From contig JBKPNX010000259.1 of assembly GCA_046732855.1 (NCBI GenBank), positions 1 to 18,391 on the forward strand: a DNA stretch of 18,391 bases. The letters run 5' to 3'. A program made the position numbers and the translations under genes. This DNA comes from JBKPNX01 sp046732855 (GTDB lineage Bacteria; Pseudomonadota; Alphaproteobacteria; Geminicoccales; Geminicoccaceae). The notes under the pieces are model-generated. The model saw only the letters and a list, made by a program, of their open reading frames with translations. It was not told the DNA's origin and made no database searches. This document shows positions 1 through 6,864 of the stretch, piece after piece (the first letter of the stretch is position 1; every line of letters begins with the position of its first letter).

Positions 1-1
1 C

Positions 2-1186
2 ATGGCATCCGCCGAGCGCGGTGCCACGAGCGTTGACCATAAAAATGGGCTCTGCTGGGTCGGTATGGTGGGGCTCGCCGATCCGATCCGGCCGCACATT
101 CGGGATTTGATCGCCTCCTTCCACGAGGCCGGCATCCGCACCGTCATGATCACCGGCGATCAAGCGGCGACCGCTCGCGCCGTCGCTGAGGACTTGGGCT
201 TGAACGGGGCAGATGCGCTGGACGTCATCGACGCCAAAGCTCTCGGTCGCATGAGACCCGATGAGCTTGAGGAGGTTGCCCGTAAGGCGCCTGTGTTCGC
301 TCGTGTCAGCCCGAGCCACAAGCTGGAGATCGTGCGCGCCTTGCAGAACGCCGGCCAGGTGACCGCGATGACGGGCGATGGGATCAATGACGGACCGGCT
401 TTGAAGGCTGCGGATATCGGTGTGGCGATGGGCCGGGGTGGGACCGACCTGGCGCGTCAGACTGCGGGCGTCATACTGGAGAACGACGAGCTCTCCACCA
501 TGCTGGAGGCAATCCGCCACGGTCGAACGATTCACGCCAACATCAGGCGCTCGATCCGCTTCATTCTGGCGACCAACCTGAGCGAGATCATGATCGTGCT
601 CGCCGCCACAGCGGGCGGCCTCGGGCAACCGCTCAACCCCATTCAGTTACTTTGGATTAACCTGATCAGCGATGTGTTCCCATCGCTTGCGCTTGCGGTT
701 GAGCCACCGGAGCCGGACGTCTTGCGCCGGCCGCCGCGCGATCCGCACGAGCCGATCGTGCCGGTCACGCAACTGAGCGGGATCGCGGGCGAGGCAGCAA
801 CGATCAGCGCGAGTGCGTTGGCGGCTTATGGCTATGGCCTCGCCCGCTACGGCGTCGGCGCCCAGGCGGGGACGATTGCCTTTACATCGCTGACTGTTGG
901 CCAGCTGCTGCACGCCTGGACCTGCCGCTCGCAGCGCCATGGAGTGTTCACCGGTGAGGCGCTGCCGCCCAACCGCTACCTCGATGCTGCGGTCCTCGGT
1001 TCACTCGGGCTGCAGGCTGCTGCGCTGCTCATACCCGGTTTGCGCGGTGCGCTGGGCCTCACTCGGTTGACTCTGATCGACGGACTGGCCGCCGCGCTGG
1101 GCGGCATCGTGCCGTTCGCCCTCAATGAGCTGAGGAAGCTGCGGGCGCAGGATCCCGCCGCGCGGGAGTCAGCGCGCCCGCAGTGA
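2..1186 (+). CDS. Cation-transporting P-type ATPase, C-terminal part (5' end outside window)
   Basis: This is the C-terminal half of an ATP-driven inner-membrane cation pump. The visible part starts in the P (HAD) domain: TGDQ near residue 51, the hinge TGDGINDGPALK near 124-135, and a conserved lysine in SPSHK near 107. The membrane part follows. Its segment QLLWINLISD followed by LALAVEPPE and RRPPRDP is typical of P2 (Ca2+/Mn2+-like) pumps with six C-terminal helices, not of P1B heavy-metal pumps. The phosphorylated DKTG motif and the N-terminal domains lie upstream of the window. The methionine at position 2 is probably internal, since the family is usually 800-900 residues. The gene converges on the HMA2-like gene with only 16 bases between the two stops. 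The transported ion cannot be told from this part. Confidence 0.93.
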   Translation: MASAERGATSVDHKNGLCWVGMVGLADPIRPHIRDLIASFHEAGIRTVMITGDQAATARAVAEDLGLNGADALDVIDAKALGRMRPDELEEVARKAPVFARVSPSHKLEIVRALQNAGQVTAMTGDGINDGPALKAADIGVAMGRGGTDLARQTAGVILENDELSTMLEAIRHGRTIHANIRRSIRFILATNLSEIMIVLAATAGGLGQPLNPIQLLWINLISDVFPSLALAVEPPEPDVLRRPPRDPHEPIVPVTQLSGIAGEAATISASALAAYGYGLARYGVGAQAGTIAFTSLTVGQLLHAWTCRSQRHGVFTGEALPPNRYLDAAVLGSLGLQAAALLIPGLRGALGLTRLTLIDGLAAALGGIVPFALNELRKLRAQDPAARESARPQ

Positions 1187-1202
1187 CGGCCATTGTGCGG
1201 CC

Positions 1203-1586
1203 TCAGATCACGGCGCTGACCAACCGCGGCAGCATCTTTTCGATCACCACCTTGGCGAGGAGCTTCGACACCGTCTCGGCAAGGGTGTCCGCCGCACGTA
1301 CACTCACTGGCCCCCCGAAGAGGTTCGACGTCACCTTGGGCCGCGCCTCGGGAATTGAGGTGATGACGCCGTTCGTGAACAGGAGTCCCAGGATCTGGCT
1401 CGAGTTCACGCTCGCTTTGTCGTAGCGCACGAGCAAACTGCCGGTGAGAGTGTTCAGCTCGATCGAGCTGATACCGGGCAGCTGGCTGCACAGCGCGCGG
1501 ATCTCTGCGGCTTTGTCCTCGCTGTTCCTGAACGAGAGGGCCTTCAGCCGCAGTCGCCCGGGCACGTGGTGTAGGTAGTGGCTCAT
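1203..1586 (-). CDS. HMA2-like heavy-metal-associated domain protein
   Basis: A 127-residue protein resembling the HMA2 family. Visible marks are an N-terminal HxxPGRLRLK strand, a central LPGISSIELN stretch, and TGSLLVRYD, which fit a ferredoxin-like HMA fold. The CxxC metal site of classical HMA domains is absent; there is only one cysteine, near residue 33. The C-terminal third is an amphipathic-to-hydrophobic helix that may sit on the membrane. The start at 1586 is preferred over an upstream ATG at 1631 because AGGTGG lies 8 bases before it and the first residues are the family's usual N-terminus. HMA2-like proteins are commonly found beside P-type ATPases, as here, so a role as accessory or regulatory partner of the pump is plausible but inferred. 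Confidence 0.8.
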   Translation of the reverse strand: MSHYLHHVPGRLRLKALSFRNSEDKAAEIRALCSQLPGISSIELNTLTGSLLVRYDKASVNSSQILGLLFTNGVITSIPEARPKVTSNLFGGPVSVRAADTLAETVSKLLAKVVIEKMLPRLVSAVI

Positions 1587-1962
1587 GCCGGTTTCCACCT
1601 GACGCTCTAAAATCCACCTTGCATCGCGCAATTACCCCAGAAATGTTGCAAAGTGAAGACAGTGACGAGAGTTCTTGAGCTCGCCAATTATTGCCCCACA
1701 GCGAAGTGCCGTGGCAGCTAAGCTTCTTTATCGCGCCACTCTGTTGAGGGTCAGGTTACGAATCGACAGCCAATGGCTCTCTGGGTCCGCTCCTTTATGG
1801 TAGTGGTGAACAGGCCGCTAGCCATTGCTGCGCCATGAATTGACCGGCCCACCATAGTTGCCAAGGCAGAGTGCGATCAGGAGCGAAATAGTCGAGATAA
1901 AAATCCCCGGGAGTTACCGGATGATCACCCCTGCGAACGCCAGGTCGACGAAAATCCGCCGA
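1587..1962. other. Intergenic stretch, no gene seen
   Basis: About 375 bases between two minus-strand genes. It is less GC-rich than its surroundings and probably carries the promoter of the HMA2-like gene. On the minus strand around 1820-1905 there is a short hydrophobic reading (IFISTISLLIALCLG), but it has no ATG, GTG or TTG start, so I do not call it. I see no clear terminator, RNA gene or operator. Confidence 0.4.
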
Positions 1963-2565
1963 TCACTGCGGTAGAGTCGGCTCGGGTCCGATCAAAGGGG
2001 CAGATGCGTCACCAATCGCCAGCCGACCGCTATAGAGCCGGAGCGCGGTGTCGCCGATCATTTGGGTGATCGCACTGGCGCTCAGCATTGAGACCGGAAG
2101 CCCGATCAGAGGCGTCCACTCCAGTGCCTCAAGCAGCAGCGGGGTGCCCGCGGCCAGCCCGGTCGCGCCGACCACGGCGGCCATTTCTGGAACCCTCGTC
2201 TCGTCATCGATGTCGTGCCCGTGGACCAGGGCGATCTCGAGGATCAGATACAGGTGCATCCGGGTCAGCATCGAGGTTGTGCCGACCACCCCGGCGAGCC
2301 TCAGCGCTGGGCCGGCCCAGGGCAGCATGAACGGAAGGTACGAGAACGCGCCGCCGAGCAACGCCACACGACTATGAGAGTCGATCAGCCGTCGCGACAG
2401 CTGTTCGGGAGTTTCGTCGGGATATCGGGCTCGAAGTGACTGCACCGTTCGGCGGATCTCGGACTTGCGCAAACGGAGGAAAAAATAGAAGAACTGATCG
2501 GTCGCCAGCCCCTGGAGAGTGTGTCCGCCACTTTGTTCGTCATCGGTCGGTTCAGGCATCCTCAT
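1963..2565 (-). CDS. Unrecognised membrane-associated protein, EcsC-like character
   Basis: A 200-residue protein I cannot assign with certainty. The N-terminal 60 residues are charged and contain RYPDETPEQLSRRLID. Four glycine/alanine-rich hydrophobic stretches follow: LPFMLPWAGPALRL, LYLILEIALVHG, MAAVVGATGLAAG and LIGLPVSMLSASAITQ. The order (charged head, glycine-rich hydrophobic core, a His-Asp segment GHDIDDE) recalls EcsC-type proteins, but this is a resemblance of style, not a motif match. The start at 2565 has AGGGCGG 6 bases upstream; a second ATG at 2559 is also possible. It lies between the HMA2-like and DUF5132 genes on the same strand, so it likely belongs to the same membrane/metal module. 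Confidence 0.65.
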   Translation of the reverse strand: MRMPEPTDDEQSGGHTLQGLATDQFFYFFLRLRKSEIRRTVQSLRARYPDETPEQLSRRLIDSHSRVALLGGAFSYLPFMLPWAGPALRLAGVVGTTSMLTRMHLYLILEIALVHGHDIDDETRVPEMAAVVGATGLAAGTPLLLEALEWTPLIGLPVSMLSASAITQMIGDTALRLYSGRLAIGDASAPLIGPEPTLPQ

Positions 2566-2885
2566 GTGTCCGCCCTGGTCGGCACAGGTCCCGCCTGAGG
2601 TCTCTCGCCTGCATCAGCATGCGATGCACGTGTGGAGGCCGAGCAAGGGGACCCCTGCTGTGGTCGCTGAGATGCCCCAAGCGCGGAGAGATTCGCGCTC
2701 GCGTCCCGTAGCCTACGCGCTCGTTTTTGAGGTTGTAGAGCGATGGCGCCTGCAAGCTGTGGCGGGCTGATCACCTGGTAGGTGGTGAACCGCCGCCTCG
2801 GGCAGGATCAGCTCGCCGAGACGGTACCCTCAGCTTTGGCGCGCCCGCGGCCTCGGGGGGTAGCCGCAGTCAGTCCCTCCCCATG
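2566..2885. other. Stretch with no supported gene
   Basis: About 320 bases between the DUF5132 gene and the membrane-protein gene. Two overlapping minus-strand readings of 67-70 residues cross it. One ends in an ATGA overlap with the next gene, but both are rich in Arg, Ser, Pro and Ala, lack a convincing ribosome site, and look like non-coding readings of GC-rich DNA. A decayed gene cannot be excluded. No clear terminator or promoter is seen. Confidence 0.35.
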
Positions 2886-3119
2886 CTAAATTTCAGCATG
2901 CGCCTCCGCGTAAGTGTCCTCCATGTACTCGCGCATCTCGGCAATGCTTTCGCGACCCCAGCCGTAGGCCACGATGCCGCCCTTGATCGCGCTCTTGACC
3001 ACCGGCTTCAAGCCCCGGGCCAGCGCCGGCATGATGATCGGGCCGAGCACCGCGACGCCGACCGTAACCGCCAGTCCACTGCCTAGCCCGTTCTTAAACA
3101 GATCGTCGATTCCTGCCAT
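2886..3119 (-). CDS. DUF5132 domain protein
   Basis: A 77-residue protein matching what I know of the DUF5132 family: a short head (MAGIDDLFKNG), a glycine-rich hydrophobic segment (GLAVTVGVAVLGPIIMPALA), then LKPVVKSAIKGGIVAYGWG and an acidic tail (REYMEDTYAEAHAEI). The family has no established function; the pattern suggests one membrane or membrane-surface helix with a cytoplasmic acidic helix. The start at 3119 is chosen because GAGGAGG lies 8-9 bases upstream. Longer upstream readings are antisense to the divergent 69-residue gene. In my recollection DUF5132 genes often sit beside HMA2-like proteins and P-type ATPases, as here, which supports one functional module. Confidence 0.8.
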   Translation of the reverse strand: MAGIDDLFKNGLGSGLAVTVGVAVLGPIIMPALARGLKPVVKSAIKGGIVAYGWGRESIAEMREYMEDTYAEAHAEI

Positions 3120-3192
3120 GTTTCCCTCCTCGGCCTTCTCGGGATCGCAACGCCGTGCAACTTTCGGCTGCACCACGGGGAGCTCATATGGA

Positions 3193-3211
3193 TTGCGCCA
3201 TGACGGCGCAA
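3193..3211. promoter_or_regulatory. Perfect inverted repeat, possible operator
   Basis: TTGCGCC and GGCGCAA form a perfect 7-base inverted repeat with a 5-base spacer (ATGAC). It lies in the 172-base gap between the divergent DUF5132 and 69-residue genes, about 75 bases from the former's start and 80 from the latter's. This fits an operator for a dimeric regulator, or a short hairpin. No regulator gene is in view. Confidence 0.3.
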
Positions 3212-3219
3212 AGGGGCCG

Positions 3220-3237
3220 CCGTCACACTCTTGTAAT
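3220..3237 (+). promoter_or_regulatory. Weak candidate Pho box
   Basis: CCGTCAC-ACTC-TTGTAAT has the 7-4-7 layout of a PhoB box. Compared with CTGTCAT/C, the first half matches at 6 of 7 positions and the second at about 5 of 7. It points toward the 69-residue gene that starts 54 bases further on. No good -10 hexamer is seen at the usual distance, so this is tentative. Confidence 0.25.
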
Positions 3238-3291
3238 AAATGGAGCAAGCGGGCAATCCGTTCCCTCCGTCCTGCCAGCCGAGGATACCAC

Positions 3292-3501
3292 ATGCCCGCC
3301 AGGTCCATCGCCACCACCGTGAAAGCCAAGCTCCCCAAGCGTGAGGGCGAGTTCGTTTTCAACAAAGCCTCGGTGATCAAGGCGCCGAACGGTGAGTTTG
3401 TGGTCGAATTGACGAATGACGGAGGCCACGTCCTGCACGTTGCGTTCAAGGGATCGGACCTCAAGAGCTTGATCGGCTGGCGAATGCTTAGGGGTTTCTG
3501 A
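3292..3501 (+). CDS. Small conserved-looking protein of unknown function (69 aa)
   Basis: I do not recognise this 69-residue protein. It has a basic N-terminal part (MPARSIATTVKAKLPKRE), then alternating polar and hydrophobic residues (FVVELTNDGGHVLHVAFKG) that look like a beta hairpin, and a short basic tail (WRMLRGF). There is no signal peptide, membrane helix or cysteine. The start at 3292 is supported by GAGGA at 3281-3285, 6 bases upstream. The reading frame is open further upstream, but that part is antisense to the DUF5132 gene and has non-coding composition. The gene is divergent from DUF5132 and shares its upstream region, including an inverted repeat. Confidence 0.6.
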   Translation: MPARSIATTVKAKLPKREGEFVFNKASVIKAPNGEFVVELTNDGGHVLHVAFKGSDLKSLIGWRMLRGF

Positions 3502-3724
3502 GGTGCGGCTGGCCGAGTCTCGTCAGTGTAACAGAGGTCCGGAGTGTTTCAGGGACGGTCGGAAGGGGAAGGTCGACCAACGTTATCGAGGACTCCAAAG
3601 CCCAACTAGGCCGTTCGAAGAGATCTTTGCCGTGGCCCAGTGGCAAGAAATCAACCGGCGGGCTCGCTGGTTTAAGCCAGGTCATCCAAGAACGTCTCCC
3701 TATGATCAATCCCTAAGAGACTGC

Positions 3725-3853
3725 TCACCACCGCCGCGGCGGCCAGAGGCTCCTCATCGCGGCAACCGTCACTACCACCGCGACCACGATTAGGGCGAGC
3801 TCTAACGTCCCTGCCTGCGCTATGGGAACGAGAGGAAGCAAAATACTGGTCAT
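3725..3853 (-). CDS. Possible 42-residue single-pass membrane protein
   Basis: A short minus-strand reading encodes MTSILLPLVPIAQAG, then a strongly hydrophobic helix (LELALIVVAVVVTVAAM), then a basic end (RSLWPPRRW). This is a convincing small membrane-protein layout with positive residues after the helix. The ribosome site is weak: GGGG lies 8 bases before the ATG. No family is recognised. It stands alone in a gene-poor stretch. Hydrophobic chance readings in GC-rich DNA are the main alternative. Confidence 0.35.
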   Translation of the reverse strand: MTSILLPLVPIAQAGTLELALIVVAVVVTVAAMRSLWPPRRW

Positions 3854-4069
3854 CGGAGCGGCCCCAAAATTGTGCGGTATTCAACCTGTCGTTTAGCCAT
3901 CAAGGGTGGCTAACGCAATGGTGCAACGCCGCCGAATGCGTTTCTGATCGCGCAAAATTCGCGCTCGGCGTGAGCGGTGCGGTGGGGCATTCATTCCATC
4001 ATGGCCCTTTGGGCACACAAACCCGGGACTGTCTTAAACAAGTGAGGAAGCCAAGGGAGGACGCTGGGA

Positions 4070-4275
4070 ATGCGGAAGACAGTGGATCGGCCGTGCGTGC
4101 TGACTGTAGCGTTGAGCCACGAGGAGATGCGCTGGTGAGGGAGTTGGCCCAGATTGAGCGGGTCACGGAGGAGCGAGTGCTACGGCGGGCGCTGGGGCGA
4201 TTTCGAAAACGGGTGCTCAAGCGGCAGGGCATCCGCAACGCGGTAGACATCGCGCGGGTCGAGGTGGCGGGCTGA
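4070..4275 (+). pseudogene. Possible small gene with a broken frame
   Basis: A reading starts with ATG at 4070 behind a strong GGGAGG site (4055-4060) and encodes MRKTVDRPCVLTVALSHEEM before a TGA at 4136. The frame one base back continues with ALVRELAQIERVTEERVLRR and then RFRKRVLKRQGIRNAVDIARVEVAG to a stop at 4275. Joined by one extra base near 4130, the product would be about 68 residues, with charged, helix-like character. I recognise no family. The break has the same sense (one base lost) as in three long genes of this window. It may also be chance. Confidence 0.25.
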
Positions 4276-4624
4276 AGGGCGAGGAGTGCGCGCATTGAGG
4301 AAGCCGCGCGGCTAACGCTCAGAAGGACGGTCAGGTTGGCGCACGGGGTCTGGGACCGGTGCGCGGCCTCGAACGGCCAACCGATCAGCGCACCATACGC
4401 CGCGGGTCGCGAACGAGCCGGTCGATGGCATGATCCCTTTGCCGCCGAGCTCGGCATGACGCCGGGCGTGCGCAGGACCATCCACGTCCGGCGACAACGC
4501 ACCTGCAGAGCCGTTCGAGGCGCTCCTGCAAAGGCGTGACTAGCAGGGATGACCTGGCTGCGGCCTGCGCGCGGGCGTCAGAGGGGCGCATTCTCAGACG
4601 GCGCGCCGGCAGCGTTACGGTGCG
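4276..4624. other. Gene-free stretch
   Basis: About 350 bases upstream of the phosphonate operon. Both strands have open readings, but they are rich in Arg, Ala, Ser and Pro, lack ribosome sites and resemble no family I know. A sequence relic cannot be excluded. No RNA gene or insertion-sequence end is seen. Confidence 0.35.
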
Positions 4625-4642
4625 CTGCCTCGATACTGTCAT
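4625..4642 (+). promoter_or_regulatory. Candidate Pho box before the phosphonate operon
   Basis: CTGCCTC-GATA-CTGTCAT shows the 7-4-7 direct-repeat layout of a PhoB site. The second half is a perfect CTGTCAT; the first matches CTGTCAC at 5 of 7 positions. It lies 79 bases before the start of the binding-protein gene and points the right way. The -10 element at the expected distance is poor. Control by phosphate starvation would suit a phosphonate uptake operon. Confidence 0.35.
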
Positions 4643-4721
4643 CATCCGATCCTAAGTGGTCAGGAGAGGCTGCGCGCGGTGCGGGCTGCCTGACCGTACC
4701 CAAAACGAAAGGGTTGGCGAG

Positions 4722-5732
4722 ATGCGTAGGGTGCTAATCGCAATGGTCGCTTGGACTCCGCTCGTCGCCCAGGCCGCCGCCGCCGAATTGACCGTCTATA
4801 CGGCGCTCGAGGCCGATCAGCTGGAGGCATACAAAGAGGCCTTCGAGAAGGACAATCCGGATATCACGATTCAGTGGGTCCGCGATTCGACCGGCATTGT
4901 TACGGCGAAGCTGCTGGCCGAGAAGGCGGCGCCGGTGGCGGACGCCGTCTGGGGTCTGGCCGCCACGTCTTTGATCTTGCTCGACCATGAGGGCATGCTG
5001 ATGCCCTACGCCCCAAAAGGGCTCGAGCAGGTCAAGTCGAGCATGCGAGACCCGCGCGAGCCGCCGACCTGGGTGGGCATGGACATCTGGGCGTCGGCGC
5101 TATGCTTCAACACGGTCGAGGCCGAAGCAAAGGGCCTGGCGAAGCCGGCCTCCTGGGCCGACCTCACGAAGCCCGAGTACAAAGGCCAGATCGCGATGCC
5201 CAACCCTGCGTCGTCTGGCACCGGCTACCTGATGGTCTCAGCGTGGCTGCAGACGATGGGTGAGGAGAAAGGCTGGGCATTCATGGACGCCCTGCACGAG
5301 AACATCGCGACCTATACCCATTCAGGCTCGAAGCCGTGTCGGCAGGCAGGCGCCGGCGAATATCCGATCGGCCTCTCCTTTGAATACCGCGCCAACAAGA
5401 CGAAAAGTGACGGCGCTCCGATCGACATCGTCCTGCCGTCCGAGGGCCTCGGCTGGGATATGGAGGCCATCGGGATCATCAAGACGACCGACGAGCCGGA
5501 GGCCGCAAAAAGACTCGCCGACTGGGCGATCACGCCTGCCGCCAACGAGCTCTACGCACAAAACTTTGCCATCGTCGCTCTGCCCGGCATCTCAACCAAG
5601 CTCGAGTACGTCAACGGCGATCTCGAGAAGATGCTGCTGCCGAACGACTTTGGCTGGTCGGGCGACAACCGCGAGCGCATCCTGGCCGAGTGGAGTCGGC
5701 GGTATGATGGCAAGTCCGAGCCCAAGAGCTGA
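4722..5732 (+). CDS. phnS2: 2-aminoethylphosphonate-type ABC transporter, periplasmic binding protein
   Basis: A 336-residue periplasmic solute-binding protein. It has a signal peptide (MRRVLIAMVAWTPLVAQAAAA, cleavage near 21) followed by ELTVYTALEADQLEAYKEAF, the start of the iron/AEP-type binding fold. WVRDSTGIVTAKLLAEK, NPASSGTGYL and DFGWSGDNRERIL match the putative AEP-binding family (TIGR03261). The start at 4722 has AAAGGG 8 bases upstream and gives a proper signal peptide; an upstream in-frame start at 4656 would bury it. It is the first gene of a five-gene operon with the ATPase, permease, FAD oxidoreductase and PhnX. The catabolic genes make an aminophosphonate the likely ligand. 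Spermidine/iron-type relatives exist, but the context argues against them. Confidence 0.88.
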   Translation: MRRVLIAMVAWTPLVAQAAAAELTVYTALEADQLEAYKEAFEKDNPDITIQWVRDSTGIVTAKLLAEKAAPVADAVWGLAATSLILLDHEGMLMPYAPKGLEQVKSSMRDPREPPTWVGMDIWASALCFNTVEAEAKGLAKPASWADLTKPEYKGQIAMPNPASSGTGYLMVSAWLQTMGEEKGWAFMDALHENIATYTHSGSKPCRQAGAGEYPIGLSFEYRANKTKSDGAPIDIVLPSEGLGWDMEAIGIIKTTDEPEAAKRLADWAITPAANELYAQNFAIVALPGISTKLEYVNGDLEKMLLPNDFGWSGDNRERILAEWSRRYDGKSEPKS

Positions 5733-5763
5733 GCTCGTGGGATAGAGTGTCGGCCAGCCGGCC

Positions 5764-6849
5764 GTGGCTCAACCCTATTTGCGCGTGCGGGGCGTCAGTA
5801 AGCGGTTCGGCAGCTTCGCCGCGCTCGAGGACGTGAGCCTCGACATCTACGGCGGGGAGTTCGTATCGTTCCTCGGCCCATCGGGTTGCGGCAAGACCAC
5901 CCTGCTGCGCGCAATTTCCGGGCTCGACATCCAGACGGGCGGCACGATCGAGCAGGGGGGGCGCGATATCTCACGGTTGCCGGTCAGTCAGCGCGACTTC
6001 GGCATCGTCTTCCAGTCCTATGCGCTGTTTCCCAATCTCACGATTGCCGAGAACGTCGGGTACGGTCTGCGCAGCCAGCGCCGCCCGCGCCAGGAGATCG
6101 CGGCGCGGGTCGGGGAACTGCTCGAGCTCGTGGGTCTCCCCGATCAGGCCTTTAAGTATCCGGCGCAACTCTCGGGCGGCCAGCAACAGCGCATAGCGCT
6201 GGCCCGCGCGCTGGCGCTCTCGCCGGGCCTTCTCCTGCTCGACGAGCCGCTCTCCGCGCTCGATGCCCGCGTGCGCGCCCGGCTGCGCGGGGAAATCCGC
6301 GACCTGCAGCGCCGCCTCGGGATCACCACGATCATGGTGACGCACGACCAGGAAGAGGCGCTCACCATGTCCGACCGGATCGTCGTGATCAGCAAAGGCC
6401 GCGTCGAGCAGATCGGCACGCCCGACGAGATCTACAACCGACCAGCGTCGCCCTTCGTGGCCGATTTCATCGGCAAGATGAACTTCCTGGCGGGGCGCCT
6501 GCTGGCGCCGGACCGCGCGGATGTGCAGGGCGCCGTGCTGAGTTTTGCCGAGCCGATCGAGCTTGGCCCCGGGGTGGAGGTCACGGTTTGCATCCGGCCC
6601 GAAGACGTAAGGGTGCGAAAAGCCGTCGACGGCGGGCCCAACCGTCTGACTGCGCGGGTCGGTCTCATGGAGTTCGTCGGCGGGTACTGCTCGGCCACGC
6701 TGCACGCGGTCGGCACCGACCTGCACTTGTCCGCTGATCTGCCGATGAACGACGTGCGCGATCTCGGCATCGCGCCGGGCCAGACCGTGCCGACCGATCT
6801 GCCCGCGCACCGCCTGCGGGTCTTTGCCGAGCCGTGGGCAGGGGCCTGA
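5764..6849 (+). CDS. phnT2: 2-aminoethylphosphonate-type ABC transporter, ATP-binding protein
   Basis: The 361-residue cytoplasmic ATPase that powers import. Walker A is GPSGCGKTT at 38-46, the Q-loop is QSYALFP at 84-90, the signature LSGGQQQ at 136-142, Walker B LLLLDEP at 156-162, and the switch histidine lies in VTHDQ near 194. A C-terminal TOBE-type regulatory domain follows from about 235, with VCIRPEDVRV. This is the MalK/PotA-like architecture used by AEP importers (TIGR03265-like). The start is GTG at 5764: a stop in the same frame at 5743 rules out anything further upstream. The ribosome site is weak, so translation may depend on coupling to the binding-protein gene 31 bases before. 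Confidence 0.9.
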   Translation: MAQPYLRVRGVSKRFGSFAALEDVSLDIYGGEFVSFLGPSGCGKTTLLRAISGLDIQTGGTIEQGGRDISRLPVSQRDFGIVFQSYALFPNLTIAENVGYGLRSQRRPRQEIAARVGELLELVGLPDQAFKYPAQLSGGQQQRIALARALALSPGLLLLDEPLSALDARVRARLRGEIRDLQRRLGITTIMVTHDQEEALTMSDRIVVISKGRVEQIGTPDEIYNRPASPFVADFIGKMNFLAGRLLAPDRADVQGAVLSFAEPIELGPGVEVTVCIRPEDVRVRKAVDGGPNRLTARVGLMEFVGGYCSATLHAVGTDLHLSADLPMNDVRDLGIAPGQTVPTDLPAHRLRVFAEPWAGA

Positions 6850-6864
6850 CGGAACGACATCAAC

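Noticed and set aside
1820..1905. A small hydrophobic minus-strand protein (IFISTISLLIALCLG)
   Set aside because: No ATG, GTG or TTG start and no ribosome site; its stop is close and no family is recognised.
3120..3464. A longer DUF5132 protein starting upstream (192 residues)
   Set aside because: The extension is antisense to the 69-residue gene, has non-coding composition, and the strong GAGGAGG site lies just before 3119.
3999..4502. A 167-residue minus-strand protein
   Set aside because: It is very rich in Ser, Arg, Ala and Pro, has no recognisable domain or ribosome site, and looks like a non-coding reading of GC-rich DNA.
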